Below are positions 14,924-21,472 of a DNA stretch of 37,683 nucleotides, piece by piece. Position 1 is the first letter of the stretch. Every line of letters starts with the position of its first letter. Source of the stretch: JAVWHX01 sp036639875 (GTDB lineage: Bacteria; Bacillota_I; Bacilli_A; Erysipelotrichales; Coprobacillaceae); assembly GCA_036639875.1 (NCBI GenBank), contig JAVWHX010000016.1, positions 1 through 37,683 of the forward strand. Reading direction: 5' to 3'. The notes beneath the pieces were generated by a model. It did no database searches. It saw only the letters and a program-made list of their open reading frames with translations, and was not told the DNA's origin. The position numbers and the translations under genes were made by a program.

Positions 14924-15886
14924 TTACAGCACTAGATTTTTATGTGTTAATAAACTATCAATCGAAGAATGTAATAATTGAGTATCAGCTAATCTGTTTA
15001 TCCCACACAACTTTCTTCCCGCATCCTTACTAGAAGTTCCACAATGATATATCATTTCATTCTCAGTATGGTAATCAATCACAATATATCTATCATGAGA
15101 TATAGAATTATTCTTTACCATCAATGTAGGATACTCCCTATTAAAATCAGTTACCTCTTTCTGTCTTAGTTTCCCTTTACCAAGCCCAAGATTATCACTA
15201 AATATGACAACCTCTACATCCTTGTTTTTACATTTCAAATGACTAAGTGTATGTATATTAATATAATTATCAACAACATATATACTTTGTTTTGCTTGCC
15301 CATATATCTTTATATAAGCCTCATCTGCCTCAAACTTCTGTCCCTCCAAAATCACAAACTCCTTCATTTTATCTTCACCTAAAAAATTATTCATGATTTT
15401 ATTTAACTCCTTTTGATTAAATAAACAACCTTTAAGTTCATCAATATCTTTTTCATGCTTTTTTATAGAATAGAATAAATCAAGAATATCCACTTGATTA
15501 AATAACAATTGATTTTGGTTAATACAATGTCTCATTTCTTTAAATGTTCTTATTATCATAATATTCTGTTGAACAGCTGTTTCACCTCTTAACACAGAAG
15601 CAAGCATATAAATCCCTTGCTCTGTGAAAACATATGGATTGTATCTGCGACCACCTTTCTTCTTTGAAATGCCATTTTGGCATTTCAAAACATTATCTGT
15701 TTCTTGATTTGTAAGTTGAAACATAAAGTCTTCTGGAAACCTTTCTATATTCCTTTTGACTTGTCTATTAAATTGCCCAACCTCGTATCCATACATATTT
15801 GCCAAATCAAAATCCAACATTACTTGTTGGCCTCTTATCATATAAATGTATTCATTTACACACGATGCATTGATAGTATCTATCAT
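14924..15886 (-). CDS. ORF6N-domain protein with C-terminal phospholipase-D-like half
   Basis: A 320-residue protein. Residues about 10-115 are an ORF6N domain, the phage-associated regulatory DNA-binding domain (IRGQQVMLDFDLANMYGYEV, then GGRRYNPYVFTEQGIYMLASVL by pattern). A helical linker (about 120-175) leads to a C-terminal alpha/beta domain with H264-x-R266-x4-D271 (S-H-D-R-Y-I-V-I-D) followed by CGTSSKDAG, which resembles one HKD half-site of phospholipase-D enzymes with Arg in place of Lys. ORF6N proteins occur in phages and bacterial genomes. The ATG at 15886 follows AAAGGAGAAAATAAAA; an upstream extension of 26 codons is not conserved-looking. It stands alone between terminators and contains a perfect internal 12-bp inverted repeat (15663-15689). 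Confidence 0.82.
   Translation of the reverse strand: MIDTINASCVNEYIYMIRGQQVMLDFDLANMYGYEVGQFNRQVKRNIERFPEDFMFQLTNQETDNVLKCQNGISKKKGGRRYNPYVFTEQGIYMLASVLRGETAVQQNIMIIRTFKEMRHCINQNQLLFNQVDILDLFYSIKKHEKDIDELKGCLFNQKELNKIMNNFLGEDKMKEFVILEGQKFEADEAYIKIYGQAKQSIYVVDNYINIHTLSHLKCKNKDVEVVIFSDNLGLGKGKLRQKEVTDFNREYPTLMVKNNSISHDRYIVIDYHTENEMIYHCGTSSKDAGRKLCGINRLADTQLLHSSIDSLLTHKNLVL
15663..15689. repeat. perfect inverted repeat inside the ORF6N gene
   Basis: TTTGAAATGCCA, 3 bases, TGGCATTTCAAA. It encodes the K-C-Q-N-G-I-S stretch of the ORF6N domain. It could be an mRNA hairpin or a binding site; it may also be a by-product of codon choice. Confidence 0.6.
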
Positions 15887-15991
15887 TTTTATTTTCTCCT
15901 TTCGCACTCCACTGTCATCGCCCTTTGCAAATATTATACCAGAATAAAAGTTTGCATACAACAATTTTTATAAATAATATCTATTATTTAC

Positions 15992-16027
15992 AAAAAAACC
16001 AATATAAACTCTTATGAGTATATTGGT
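15992..16027 (-). terminator. nfnBA terminator
   Basis: ACCAATATA / TATATTGGT stem, 12-base interior with a further short pairing, and seven T on the minus strand, directly after the nfnB stop. Confidence 0.85.
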
Positions 16028-16037
16028 CTTTTGATTT

Positions 16038-17423
16038 TTATTTATTCAAAGCTTCATCAATTGCTTTAGCAGCTGTTTTACCAGCACCCATAGCAAGAAT
16101 AACAGTTGCTGCACCAGTCACAACATCGCCACCAGCCCAAACACCATCTTTGCTTGTTTTCATTGTATCTTCATCAACAATAATTCCACCCCAAGATTGT
16201 GTATCTAAGCCTGGAGTTGTTTGTCTAATTAACGGATTAGGACTTTGACCAATTGAAACAATAACAGTACCAGTTTCAATTGTAAAATCACTACCTTCTT
16301 TAACAACTGGTCTTCTTCTACCACTTGCATCAGGTTCACCTAGTTCCATTTCTACACAGTCCATAGATTTAACCCATCCATCTTCACCATTAATACTTGT
16401 TGGATTAGTAAGAAGTTTAAAGATAATTCCTTCTTCCTTAGCATGATGAACTTCTTCAGCACGAGCTGGAACTTCTTCTGCACCTCTACGATAAACAATG
16501 TAAACATCTTTAGCACCTAAACGCTTTGCTGTTCTAGCAGCATCCATCGCAACATTTCCAGCTCCAATCACACATACAGTATCAGTGATTTTTACTGGTG
16601 TAGGATGTTCAGGGAATTGATACCCCTTCATTAAGTTAACACGAGTTAAGAACTCATTAGCTGCATAAACACCATTTAAGTTTTCACCAGGAATATTTTG
16701 GAAACGTGGCAATCCTGCTCCACTTCCTACAAAAATACCTTCATATCCTTGCGCTTGTAATTCATCAATTGTAATAGATCTACCAACAACAACATTTGTT
16801 TCAAATTTAACTCCAAGATTTTTAACACTATCTACTTCTTTTTGAACCAATGCTTTAGGTAATCTAAATTCAGGAATTCCATACACTAAAACTCCTCCAA
16901 CTTTATGAAGAGCTTCAAAGACAGTCACATCATAACCTCTTTTAGCAAGTTCCCCAGCACAAGAGATACCAGCAGGTCCACTTCCAATAACAGCAGCTTT
17001 TCTACCATTCTTTTTTATATTGACTTCTTTTTGAGTTCCATGTTCCATATGATAATCAGCAACAAATCTTTCTAAACGTCCAATTCCTACTGATTCACCC
17101 TTAATTGCTCTTACACATTTACCTTCACATTGATTTTCTTGAGGACATACACGTCCACAAATTGCAGGTAAAGCATTTTCTTGAGTAATGATATCATATG
17201 CTTTTTCAAAGTTCCCTTGTGATACTTCTTGAATAAATTCAGGAATTGGTACCCCAACTGGGCATCCAGTTGTACAAGGTTTATGTCTACAATTCAAACA
17301 ACGAGTTGCTTCTTCCATTGCTTGTTCTTTTGTATATCCTAAAGAGACTTCACTAAAATTCTTATTTCTAACATCAGGTTCTTGTTCAGGTATTTTTACC
17401 TTTTCTAATGACATATTTGGCAT
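16038..17423 (-). CDS. nfnB: NfnB-like large subunit of ferredoxin:NADP transhydrogenase (GltD/GltA-type)
   Basis: A 461-residue FAD/Fe-S oxidoreductase. The N-terminal domain carries two 4Fe-4S motifs: Cys42, 45, 50, 54 and Cys89, 93, 99, 103. An FAD-binding GSGPAG is at 147-152 and an NADPH-type Rossmann site (CVIGAGNVAMDAARTAKR) about 130 residues later. This is the glutamate-synthase beta-subunit fold. The immediately upstream partner is an NfnA-type FAD/2Fe-2S subunit and no glutamate synthase large subunit is present, so the electron-bifurcating NADH-dependent reduced ferredoxin:NADP oxidoreductase is the better call. The alternative name sulfide dehydrogenase (SudA) is given to the same architecture. 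Start one base after the nfnA stop. Confidence 0.9.
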   Translation of the reverse strand: MPNMSLEKVKIPEQEPDVRNKNFSEVSLGYTKEQAMEEATRCLNCRHKPCTTGCPVGVPIPEFIQEVSQGNFEKAYDIITQENALPAICGRVCPQENQCEGKCVRAIKGESVGIGRLERFVADYHMEHGTQKEVNIKKNGRKAAVIGSGPAGISCAGELAKRGYDVTVFEALHKVGGVLVYGIPEFRLPKALVQKEVDSVKNLGVKFETNVVVGRSITIDELQAQGYEGIFVGSGAGLPRFQNIPGENLNGVYAANEFLTRVNLMKGYQFPEHPTPVKITDTVCVIGAGNVAMDAARTAKRLGAKDVYIVYRRGAEEVPARAEEVHHAKEEGIIFKLLTNPTSINGEDGWVKSMDCVEMELGEPDASGRRRPVVKEGSDFTIETGTVIVSIGQSPNPLIRQTTPGLDTQSWGGIIVDEDTMKTSKDGVWAGGDVVTGAATVILAMGAGKTAAKAIDEALNK

Positions 17424-17424
17424 A

Positions 17425-18252
17425 TTATCTCTTCACCCCCGTTAAATTACATACATGAGCTTCTTCACTCTTAAACATTCTTTGTCTTGAAATCAATTCA
17501 TCAAAGTCTACTAATAAACCATCAAAATCAGGCCCATCTACACATGCAAATTTAATCTTACCATCCACATTAACACGACAGCATCCACACATTCCAGTTC
17601 CATCAATCATAATTGGATTTAATGAAACAGCTGTTTTAATATTATGTGGTTTTGTAACACTGACAACTGCTTTCATCATTGGTACAGGTCCAATTGCAAT
17701 AACTTCATCAATTGTTTCCCCATTTTCAATCAAATCAGCTAATACTTGAGTTACAAATCCCTTATGACCTAAAGAACCATCATCAGTTGTAATATAAACA
17801 TTCTTACAGAATTTCTTAAATTCATCAGCCCATAATACATATTGAGCTTCTCTTCCCCCAATAATAACATCAACATCAACACCCATATTTGCTAGAGCAC
17901 GTAGTTGTGGAAATAAAGGTGCACTCCCTACTCCACCAGCAACTCCAACAACATGTTTATGATCATGTAATTGTGTCGGTTCCCCTAAAGGACCAACAAA
18001 ATCAGTTAATTCATCACCTTCATTTAATGTTGATAATATTTGTGTTGAATAACCAACAATTTGATAAATAATGACAATTGTTTCTTTTTCTCTATCATAA
18101 TCAGCAATTGTTAATGGAATACGTTCTCCATCTTCACCAACTCTTAAAATAATAAATTGTCCAGGTTCGCATTTTTTAGCAACATAAGGAGCATGAATTT
18201 CCATCAATTCAACAACATCATTTAGTTTTTCTTTACGTACAATTTTATACAT
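17425..18252 (-). CDS. nfnA: NfnA-like small subunit, FAD / 2Fe-2S / NAD-binding
   Basis: A 275-residue protein of the dihydroorotate dehydrogenase electron-transfer (PyrK)-like family. An FAD-binding beta barrel lies at residues 1-95 (R44-x-P-L-T-I region), an NAD-binding domain begins with VAGGVGSAP (104-112), and a C-terminal 2Fe-2S site has Cys222, Cys225 and Cys237 with a nearby acidic ligand (IDGTGMCGCC, ACVDG). With NfnB it couples ferredoxin, NADH and NADPH pools in anaerobes. PyrK is excluded because no pyrD is adjacent and the nfnB-type gene follows directly. The promoter upstream is strong. Start ATG preceded by GAGGGG. Confidence 0.9.
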   Translation of the reverse strand: MYKIVRKEKLNDVVELMEIHAPYVAKKCEPGQFIILRVGEDGERIPLTIADYDREKETIVIIYQIVGYSTQILSTLNEGDELTDFVGPLGEPTQLHDHKHVVGVAGGVGSAPLFPQLRALANMGVDVDVIIGGREAQYVLWADEFKKFCKNVYITTDDGSLGHKGFVTQVLADLIENGETIDEVIAIGPVPMMKAVVSVTKPHNIKTAVSLNPIMIDGTGMCGCCRVNVDGKIKFACVDGPDFDGLLVDFDELISRQRMFKSEEAHVCNLTGVKR

Positions 18253-18283
18253 TCACACCAATCCCCTCTTTATAATTGGTAGA

Positions 18284-18312
18284 ATTATATCACATAGAAA
18301 ATTTTTTATCAA
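18284..18312 (-). promoter_or_regulatory. sigma-A promoter of nfnAB
   Basis: -35 TTGATA (18312-18307), 17-bp spacer, -10 TATAAT (18289-18284) on the minus strand, with the start codon about 30 bases downstream. Confidence 0.8.
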
Positions 18313-18401
18313 GATGATAAGAGTTTTATTTATGTCTCTTCATACCTTAAAGTTAACTCTATCCTTAACAATTTTTTATTTATTTTCATATTTTGATAAG
18401 T

Positions 18402-18442
18402 TACTTGATTTTATGGATATAAATAGATATGATTATCAAGTA
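18402..18442 (+). promoter_or_regulatory. promoter of the HAD gene, flanked by an inverted repeat
   Basis: -35 TTGATT (18405-18410), 17-bp spacer, -10 TATGAT (18428-18433). TACTTGAT (18402-18409) and ATCAAGTA (18435-18442) are perfect 8-bp arms that overlap the -35 and the predicted start site, so they could form a two-half-site operator. Confidence 0.55.
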
Positions 18443-18457
18443 TAGAGGGGGTAAAAA

Positions 18458-19246
18458 ATGGAAAAACAATTAATATTCTTTGATATTGATGGAACGTTAT
18501 TAGATGAAAAAACTTTTACTGTTCCAAGTTCAACACTGAATGCAATTCACCAAGCACAAGAAAATGGACATTTATGTTTCATCAATACTGGAAGACCTAT
18601 TTCAACAATTGATCAAGTTATACTTGATATTGGATTTGATGGTTTCGTATGTGGATGTGGTACATATATCGAATATCACGGGAAACAAATCTTTCATGAA
18701 GAACTAAGTGAAGAAAAAAGAAGAGGTGTTATTCAAAAATCTTTTGAATATAATATTGAATCTGTTTTAGAAGGGAAACAAGGAGCATTCTTTAGAAATG
18801 ATTGTTCACATCCCTTTATGGTAGCATGTCGCAATAGATACCAAGAAGAAGGATTCCCTACTTTTAAATATTCAAAAGAAGATAATATTGTCTTTGATAA
18901 GTTTGCTGCTTCATATGATGAAACCGCAAATATCGAGTCATTCAAAAACTTTCTAGAACCAGAATTTGAAGTTATTCAAAGAGATGTTGGTTTTATCGAA
19001 GTTATTCCTAGTCATTGCTCTAAAGCAACTGGTATTCAAAAACTTGTTGATTACTTAGACACAACGCTCGATAATACAATAAGTATTGGAGATTCTACTA
19101 ATGATTTATCAATGTTAACATTTACAGCAAAATCTGTAGCCATGGGAAATTCTAATCCTATCTTATTTGATATAGTTACTTTTGTAACAACTGATATTAC
19201 TGATAACGGAATAGAAAATGCTTTAAAACACTATCATGTTATATAA
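18458..19246 (+). CDS. Cof-type HAD-IIB hydrolase
   Basis: A 262-residue HAD phosphatase. Motif I F-F-D-I-D-G-T-L-L has Asp9 and Asp11, motif II is INTGRP, and motif IV SIGDSTNDLSML; a C2B cap lies between. The overall plan is like the enzyme at 6842, including the family C-terminus D-I-T-D-N-G-I-x-x-A-L-K-x-Y-x-V-I, so the two may be paralogues. The substrate is unknown. AGAGGGGG precedes the ATG. Monocistronic, with its own promoter and a strong terminator shared with the convergent VOC gene. Confidence 0.9.
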   Translation: MEKQLIFFDIDGTLLDEKTFTVPSSTLNAIHQAQENGHLCFINTGRPISTIDQVILDIGFDGFVCGCGTYIEYHGKQIFHEELSEEKRRGVIQKSFEYNIESVLEGKQGAFFRNDCSHPFMVACRNRYQEEGFPTFKYSKEDNIVFDKFAASYDETANIESFKNFLEPEFEVIQRDVGFIEVIPSHCSKATGIQKLVDYLDTTLDNTISIGDSTNDLSMLTFTAKSVAMGNSNPILFDIVTFVTTDITDNGIENALKHYHVI

Positions 19247-19248
19247 CA

Positions 19249-19281
19249 AAACAGTGAGTGATCAATGATCATTCACTGTTT
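19249..19281. terminator. bidirectional terminator between HAD and VOC genes
   Basis: AAACAGTGAGTGATCA / TGATCATTCACTGTTT, a 16-bp stem with one G-U pair and a 1-base centre (loop opens in practice). It lies between the two convergent stop codons. Confidence 0.8.
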
Positions 19282-19753
19282 ATATTTTATGAAGCATTCT
19301 TGCTACCATTTTTATTGAAAGTCCTGTTTTCTTTGAGATATCTTCATTTGTCATCCCTTGACTATGAAATCTTCGACATACACTTGGCAATGTTTCTGAG
19401 ACTTCAATAATATGTAAATCTGGATCATAGAATCTCATACCTCTATGACCCCACTCATGTGTCTTCACATCATGAATAATTTGAATATCTTTATATTCTT
19501 TAACTCTTTGAATAAACTCATCAAGATCTTCTGTTTCAATATAAATTTCACCATTATTTCCACCATAACAAATACCTAAATCATCTTTCTCAATAAAACC
19601 CTTCCATGAATCATGAGTTTGAAATGATATTCCACCAGTTAATGTAAAGTTAGTTCCAAAATCTTGAATAACTCTGAATTGAAATAATCTTTTATAAAAC
19701 TCAATTGTATTCTCTTTATTTTTCACCACATATAAACTTCCGCAATATTTCAT
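19280..19753 (-). CDS. VOC (glyoxalase/bleomycin-resistance-like) protein with C-terminal HTH-like tail
   Basis: A 157-residue protein. Residues 1-120 form a single VOC domain (paired beta-alpha-beta-beta-beta units; ENTIEFYKRLF near the start, GHRGMRFYDPDLHIIEVSE at the end, where Glu is the usual metal ligand position). Residues about 125-157 (CRRFHSQGMTNEDISKKTGL) look like a small helix-turn-helix or ligand-pocket lid. VOC proteins bind metals and small molecules; no substrate can be assigned. The start has AGGAGGAC upstream. It lies 27 bases after an AraC regulator on the same strand, suggesting it is that regulator's partner or target. Confidence 0.8.
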   Translation of the reverse strand: MKYCGSLYVVKNKENTIEFYKRLFQFRVIQDFGTNFTLTGGISFQTHDSWKGFIEKDDLGICYGGNNGEIYIETEDLDEFIQRVKEYKDIQIIHDVKTHEWGHRGMRFYDPDLHIIEVSETLPSVCRRFHSQGMTNEDISKKTGLSIKMVARMLHKI

Positions 19754-19780
19754 ACAATGTCCTCCTATCTATTATTATAA

Positions 19781-20614
19781 TTAAAATTTATAAAGTTCAT
19801 TGTAAAAATCAGACAAGTTCTCTATGTAATGAGTTGGGGTTGTTTGACAGACTTCTTTAAAAGTATGATTAAAATGAGATTGGTCAAAGTAATGATAATC
19901 AAATGTTAAATCTAACAAATCTTTTTCAATCAATTCTTTAATCAAATGATTAACATTCACATATTTTGAATACTTTTTCACTCCCATACCAACATAACGA
20001 TTAAAATAACGATGAAGTTGTCTTTCACTTATACCTAATGCAGTTGCTATATCACAGGGATTCATAATTTTATGTTGACGATCTATATCTTCTATCCACT
20101 TATATATATTTATATTCACTTTATATTTTTGAACTTCCCTTAATAATATTTGATTTATAAAATCAACAATTTCATCAAAAGAATTCATCTTCATTATCTC
20201 ATTATTAATTTCTTCATATAAAGATAATTGAATATCTTCTAGATCAATCTTTTTATTTAACAGCTCATTTAAACCTATCCCTAAAATTCTATATAATCCC
20301 CCAGGCAAAAATTCCACAAAGAAACGACAATCAGCAATATTCAAATCATTCTTAACAGTGACAACTTCTGTTGTTGGTCCCCAAACTTTTATTGATAACT
20401 GATCAAAAAATTTAAAAACAAAACATCCACTCACATCAGGTACAAGATTCAATACACTACCTTCTTTTATATCATTATCCTCATTAGGAAAAGTAATTGT
20501 ATAATGAGCAACAATTTTTTCTAATTCTTTTATTGGTTTAATATATAAATGACTATTTGTTTTATTGATATATTCTTTTGTATAGCTTTCTACATCAAAT
20601 TTCGTCTTTATCAC
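19781..20614 (-). CDS. AraC-family transcriptional regulator
   Basis: A 277-residue regulator. Residues about 1-140 form an AraC N-terminal domain of the type found with DUF6597-like cores (VSGCFVFKFFDQLSIKVWGP, FVEFLPGGLYRILGI); residues about 180-270 are the double helix-turn-helix (NPCDIATALGISERQLHRYF, then the less conserved second HTH DYHYFDQSHFNHTFKEVCQT and the T-P-T-H-Y end). The start is GTG at 20614 preceded by GGAAATAG. A TATAAT at about 20628-20623 (minus) sits only 8 bases before it, implying a very short leader or a different real promoter. It probably controls the VOC gene encoded next. Confidence 0.85.
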   Translation of the reverse strand: MIKTKFDVESYTKEYINKTNSHLYIKPIKELEKIVAHYTITFPNEDNDIKEGSVLNLVPDVSGCFVFKFFDQLSIKVWGPTTEVVTVKNDLNIADCRFFVEFLPGGLYRILGIGLNELLNKKIDLEDIQLSLYEEINNEIMKMNSFDEIVDFINQILLREVQKYKVNINIYKWIEDIDRQHKIMNPCDIATALGISERQLHRYFNRYVGMGVKKYSKYVNVNHLIKELIEKDLLDLTFDYHYFDQSHFNHTFKEVCQTTPTHYIENLSDFYNELYKF

Positions 20615-20651
20615 CTATTTCCATTATATACAATACAACAAAAACATAAAA

Positions 20652-20681
20652 GAAAAAAGAACGTGGGGAAACGTTCTTTTC
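20652..20681 (-). terminator. terminator of the MacB-like ABC operon
   Basis: AAGAACGT / ACGTTCTT, an 8-bp stem with a 6-base loop and TTTTTTCTTTT on the minus strand, but about 115 bases after the ATPase stop. The intervening UTR holds two more hairpins. Confidence 0.8.
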
Positions 20682-20690
20682 TTCATTATT

Positions 20691-20767
20691 TATAGACGAT
20701 TTATTAGGGAGAGGGGTCGTCTATATGTTTGTATTATTTGTCTTCTTAAGACAAATATATAATACAA
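20691..20767. repeat. two further stem-loops in the 3' region of the ABC operon
   Basis: Hairpin one is TATAGACGA (20691-20699) with TCGTCTATA (20717-20725), enclosing a purine-rich 17-base loop. Hairpin two is TTGTATTATTTGTCTT (20729-20744) with the complementary arm 20748-20767, differing by a 4-base AT bulge. Neither is followed by a T-run. Together with the terminator at 20652-20681 they give three consecutive structures in a gene-free 179-base stretch (20615-20793). Confidence 0.6.
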
Positions 20768-20793
20768 TAGAGATATGAATTTATTGTGAACAT

Positions 20794-21471
20794 TTAAATT
20801 ATTTCTAACTGTCCTTGATGAATTCTTAACTGTACATCTAGCAGCGAAGCAAAGTGTGCAGAATGCGTTACAACAATAACACACTTGTTTTGATCATGAG
20901 CCAAATCAATAAATGTTTGAATAATTCCCTTAGATGTTTCTTCATCTAAATTACCAGTTGGTTCATCACAAAGAATCAAATCAACATCCTTAGCAATTGC
21001 TCTAGCAATTGCTATACGTTGTTGTTGTCCACCAGAAAGTTTACGAATATCTCTCAACGATTCTTCTGCAGTTAAACCCAAGCCTTTTAATATATCCATA
21101 GCATATTGTTTTTTATTAGGAACCTTAATTCTAGATATATCAATAGCACTTATAACATTTTGTAAAGCATTCATATAATTAATTAAATTATATGATTGAA
21201 AAACAATGGAAACATCTGATCTACGAAATTTAGTTAAACCTATCTTAGAAATATCTTCACCTTTATAGATAATCTTTCCACTCTTAGGACTATCTAATCC
21301 ACCCGCTAAAACAAGAGATGTTGTTTTACCACTACCACTCGCTCCAACAATAGCATATATCTTACCACGTTCAAATTCATATGATGCATCTTTTAAAATA
21401 TTCACTTGTCTAGATCCATCAACATAATGATAACAAACATCATGAAAGCTTAATACAACATTTTCATCCAT
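20794..21471 (-). CDS. ABC transporter ATP-binding protein (MacB/LolD type)
   Basis: A 225-residue ABC ATPase. Walker A GASGSGKT is at 43-50, the Q-loop in FQSYNL, the full signature LSGGQQQRIAIARA at 145-158 and Walker B LILCDEPTGNLDE at 165-177, with the H-switch in VVTHSAH. The E-P-T-G-N-L-D variant is typical of mechanotransmission ATPases paired with FtsX/MacB permeases. It starts one base after the permease stop with GGAGGG as ribosome site. Probably exports or releases peptides, lipoproteins or antimicrobials; no two-component system is nearby. Confidence 0.92.
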   Translation of the reverse strand: MDENVVLSFHDVCYHYVDGSRQVNILKDASYEFERGKIYAIVGASGSGKTTSLVLAGGLDSPKSGKIIYKGEDISKIGLTKFRRSDVSIVFQSYNLINYMNALQNVISAIDISRIKVPNKKQYAMDILKGLGLTAEESLRDIRKLSGGQQQRIAIARAIAKDVDLILCDEPTGNLDEETSKGIIQTFIDLAHDQNKCVIVVTHSAHFASLLDVQLRIHQGQLEII

Positions 21472-21472
21472 A

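Noticed and set aside
14764..15033. Plus-strand 89-residue frame after the zinc-ribbon gene
   Set aside because: Runs through the intergenic hairpin and antisense to the end of the ORF6N gene; no ribosome site.
16038..18252. Glutamate synthase small subunit plus pyrK
   Set aside because: No glutamate synthase large subunit or pyrD nearby; the two-gene pair fits NfnAB better.
20691..20767. Small inverted-repeat transposon (MITE)
   Set aside because: No target duplication or matching outer ends could be recognised, and no second copy is visible in the window.
20690..20884. Minus-strand 64-residue Cys-rich open frame
   Set aside because: Overlaps the ABC ATPase end in another frame and runs through the hairpins; no Shine-Dalgarno.
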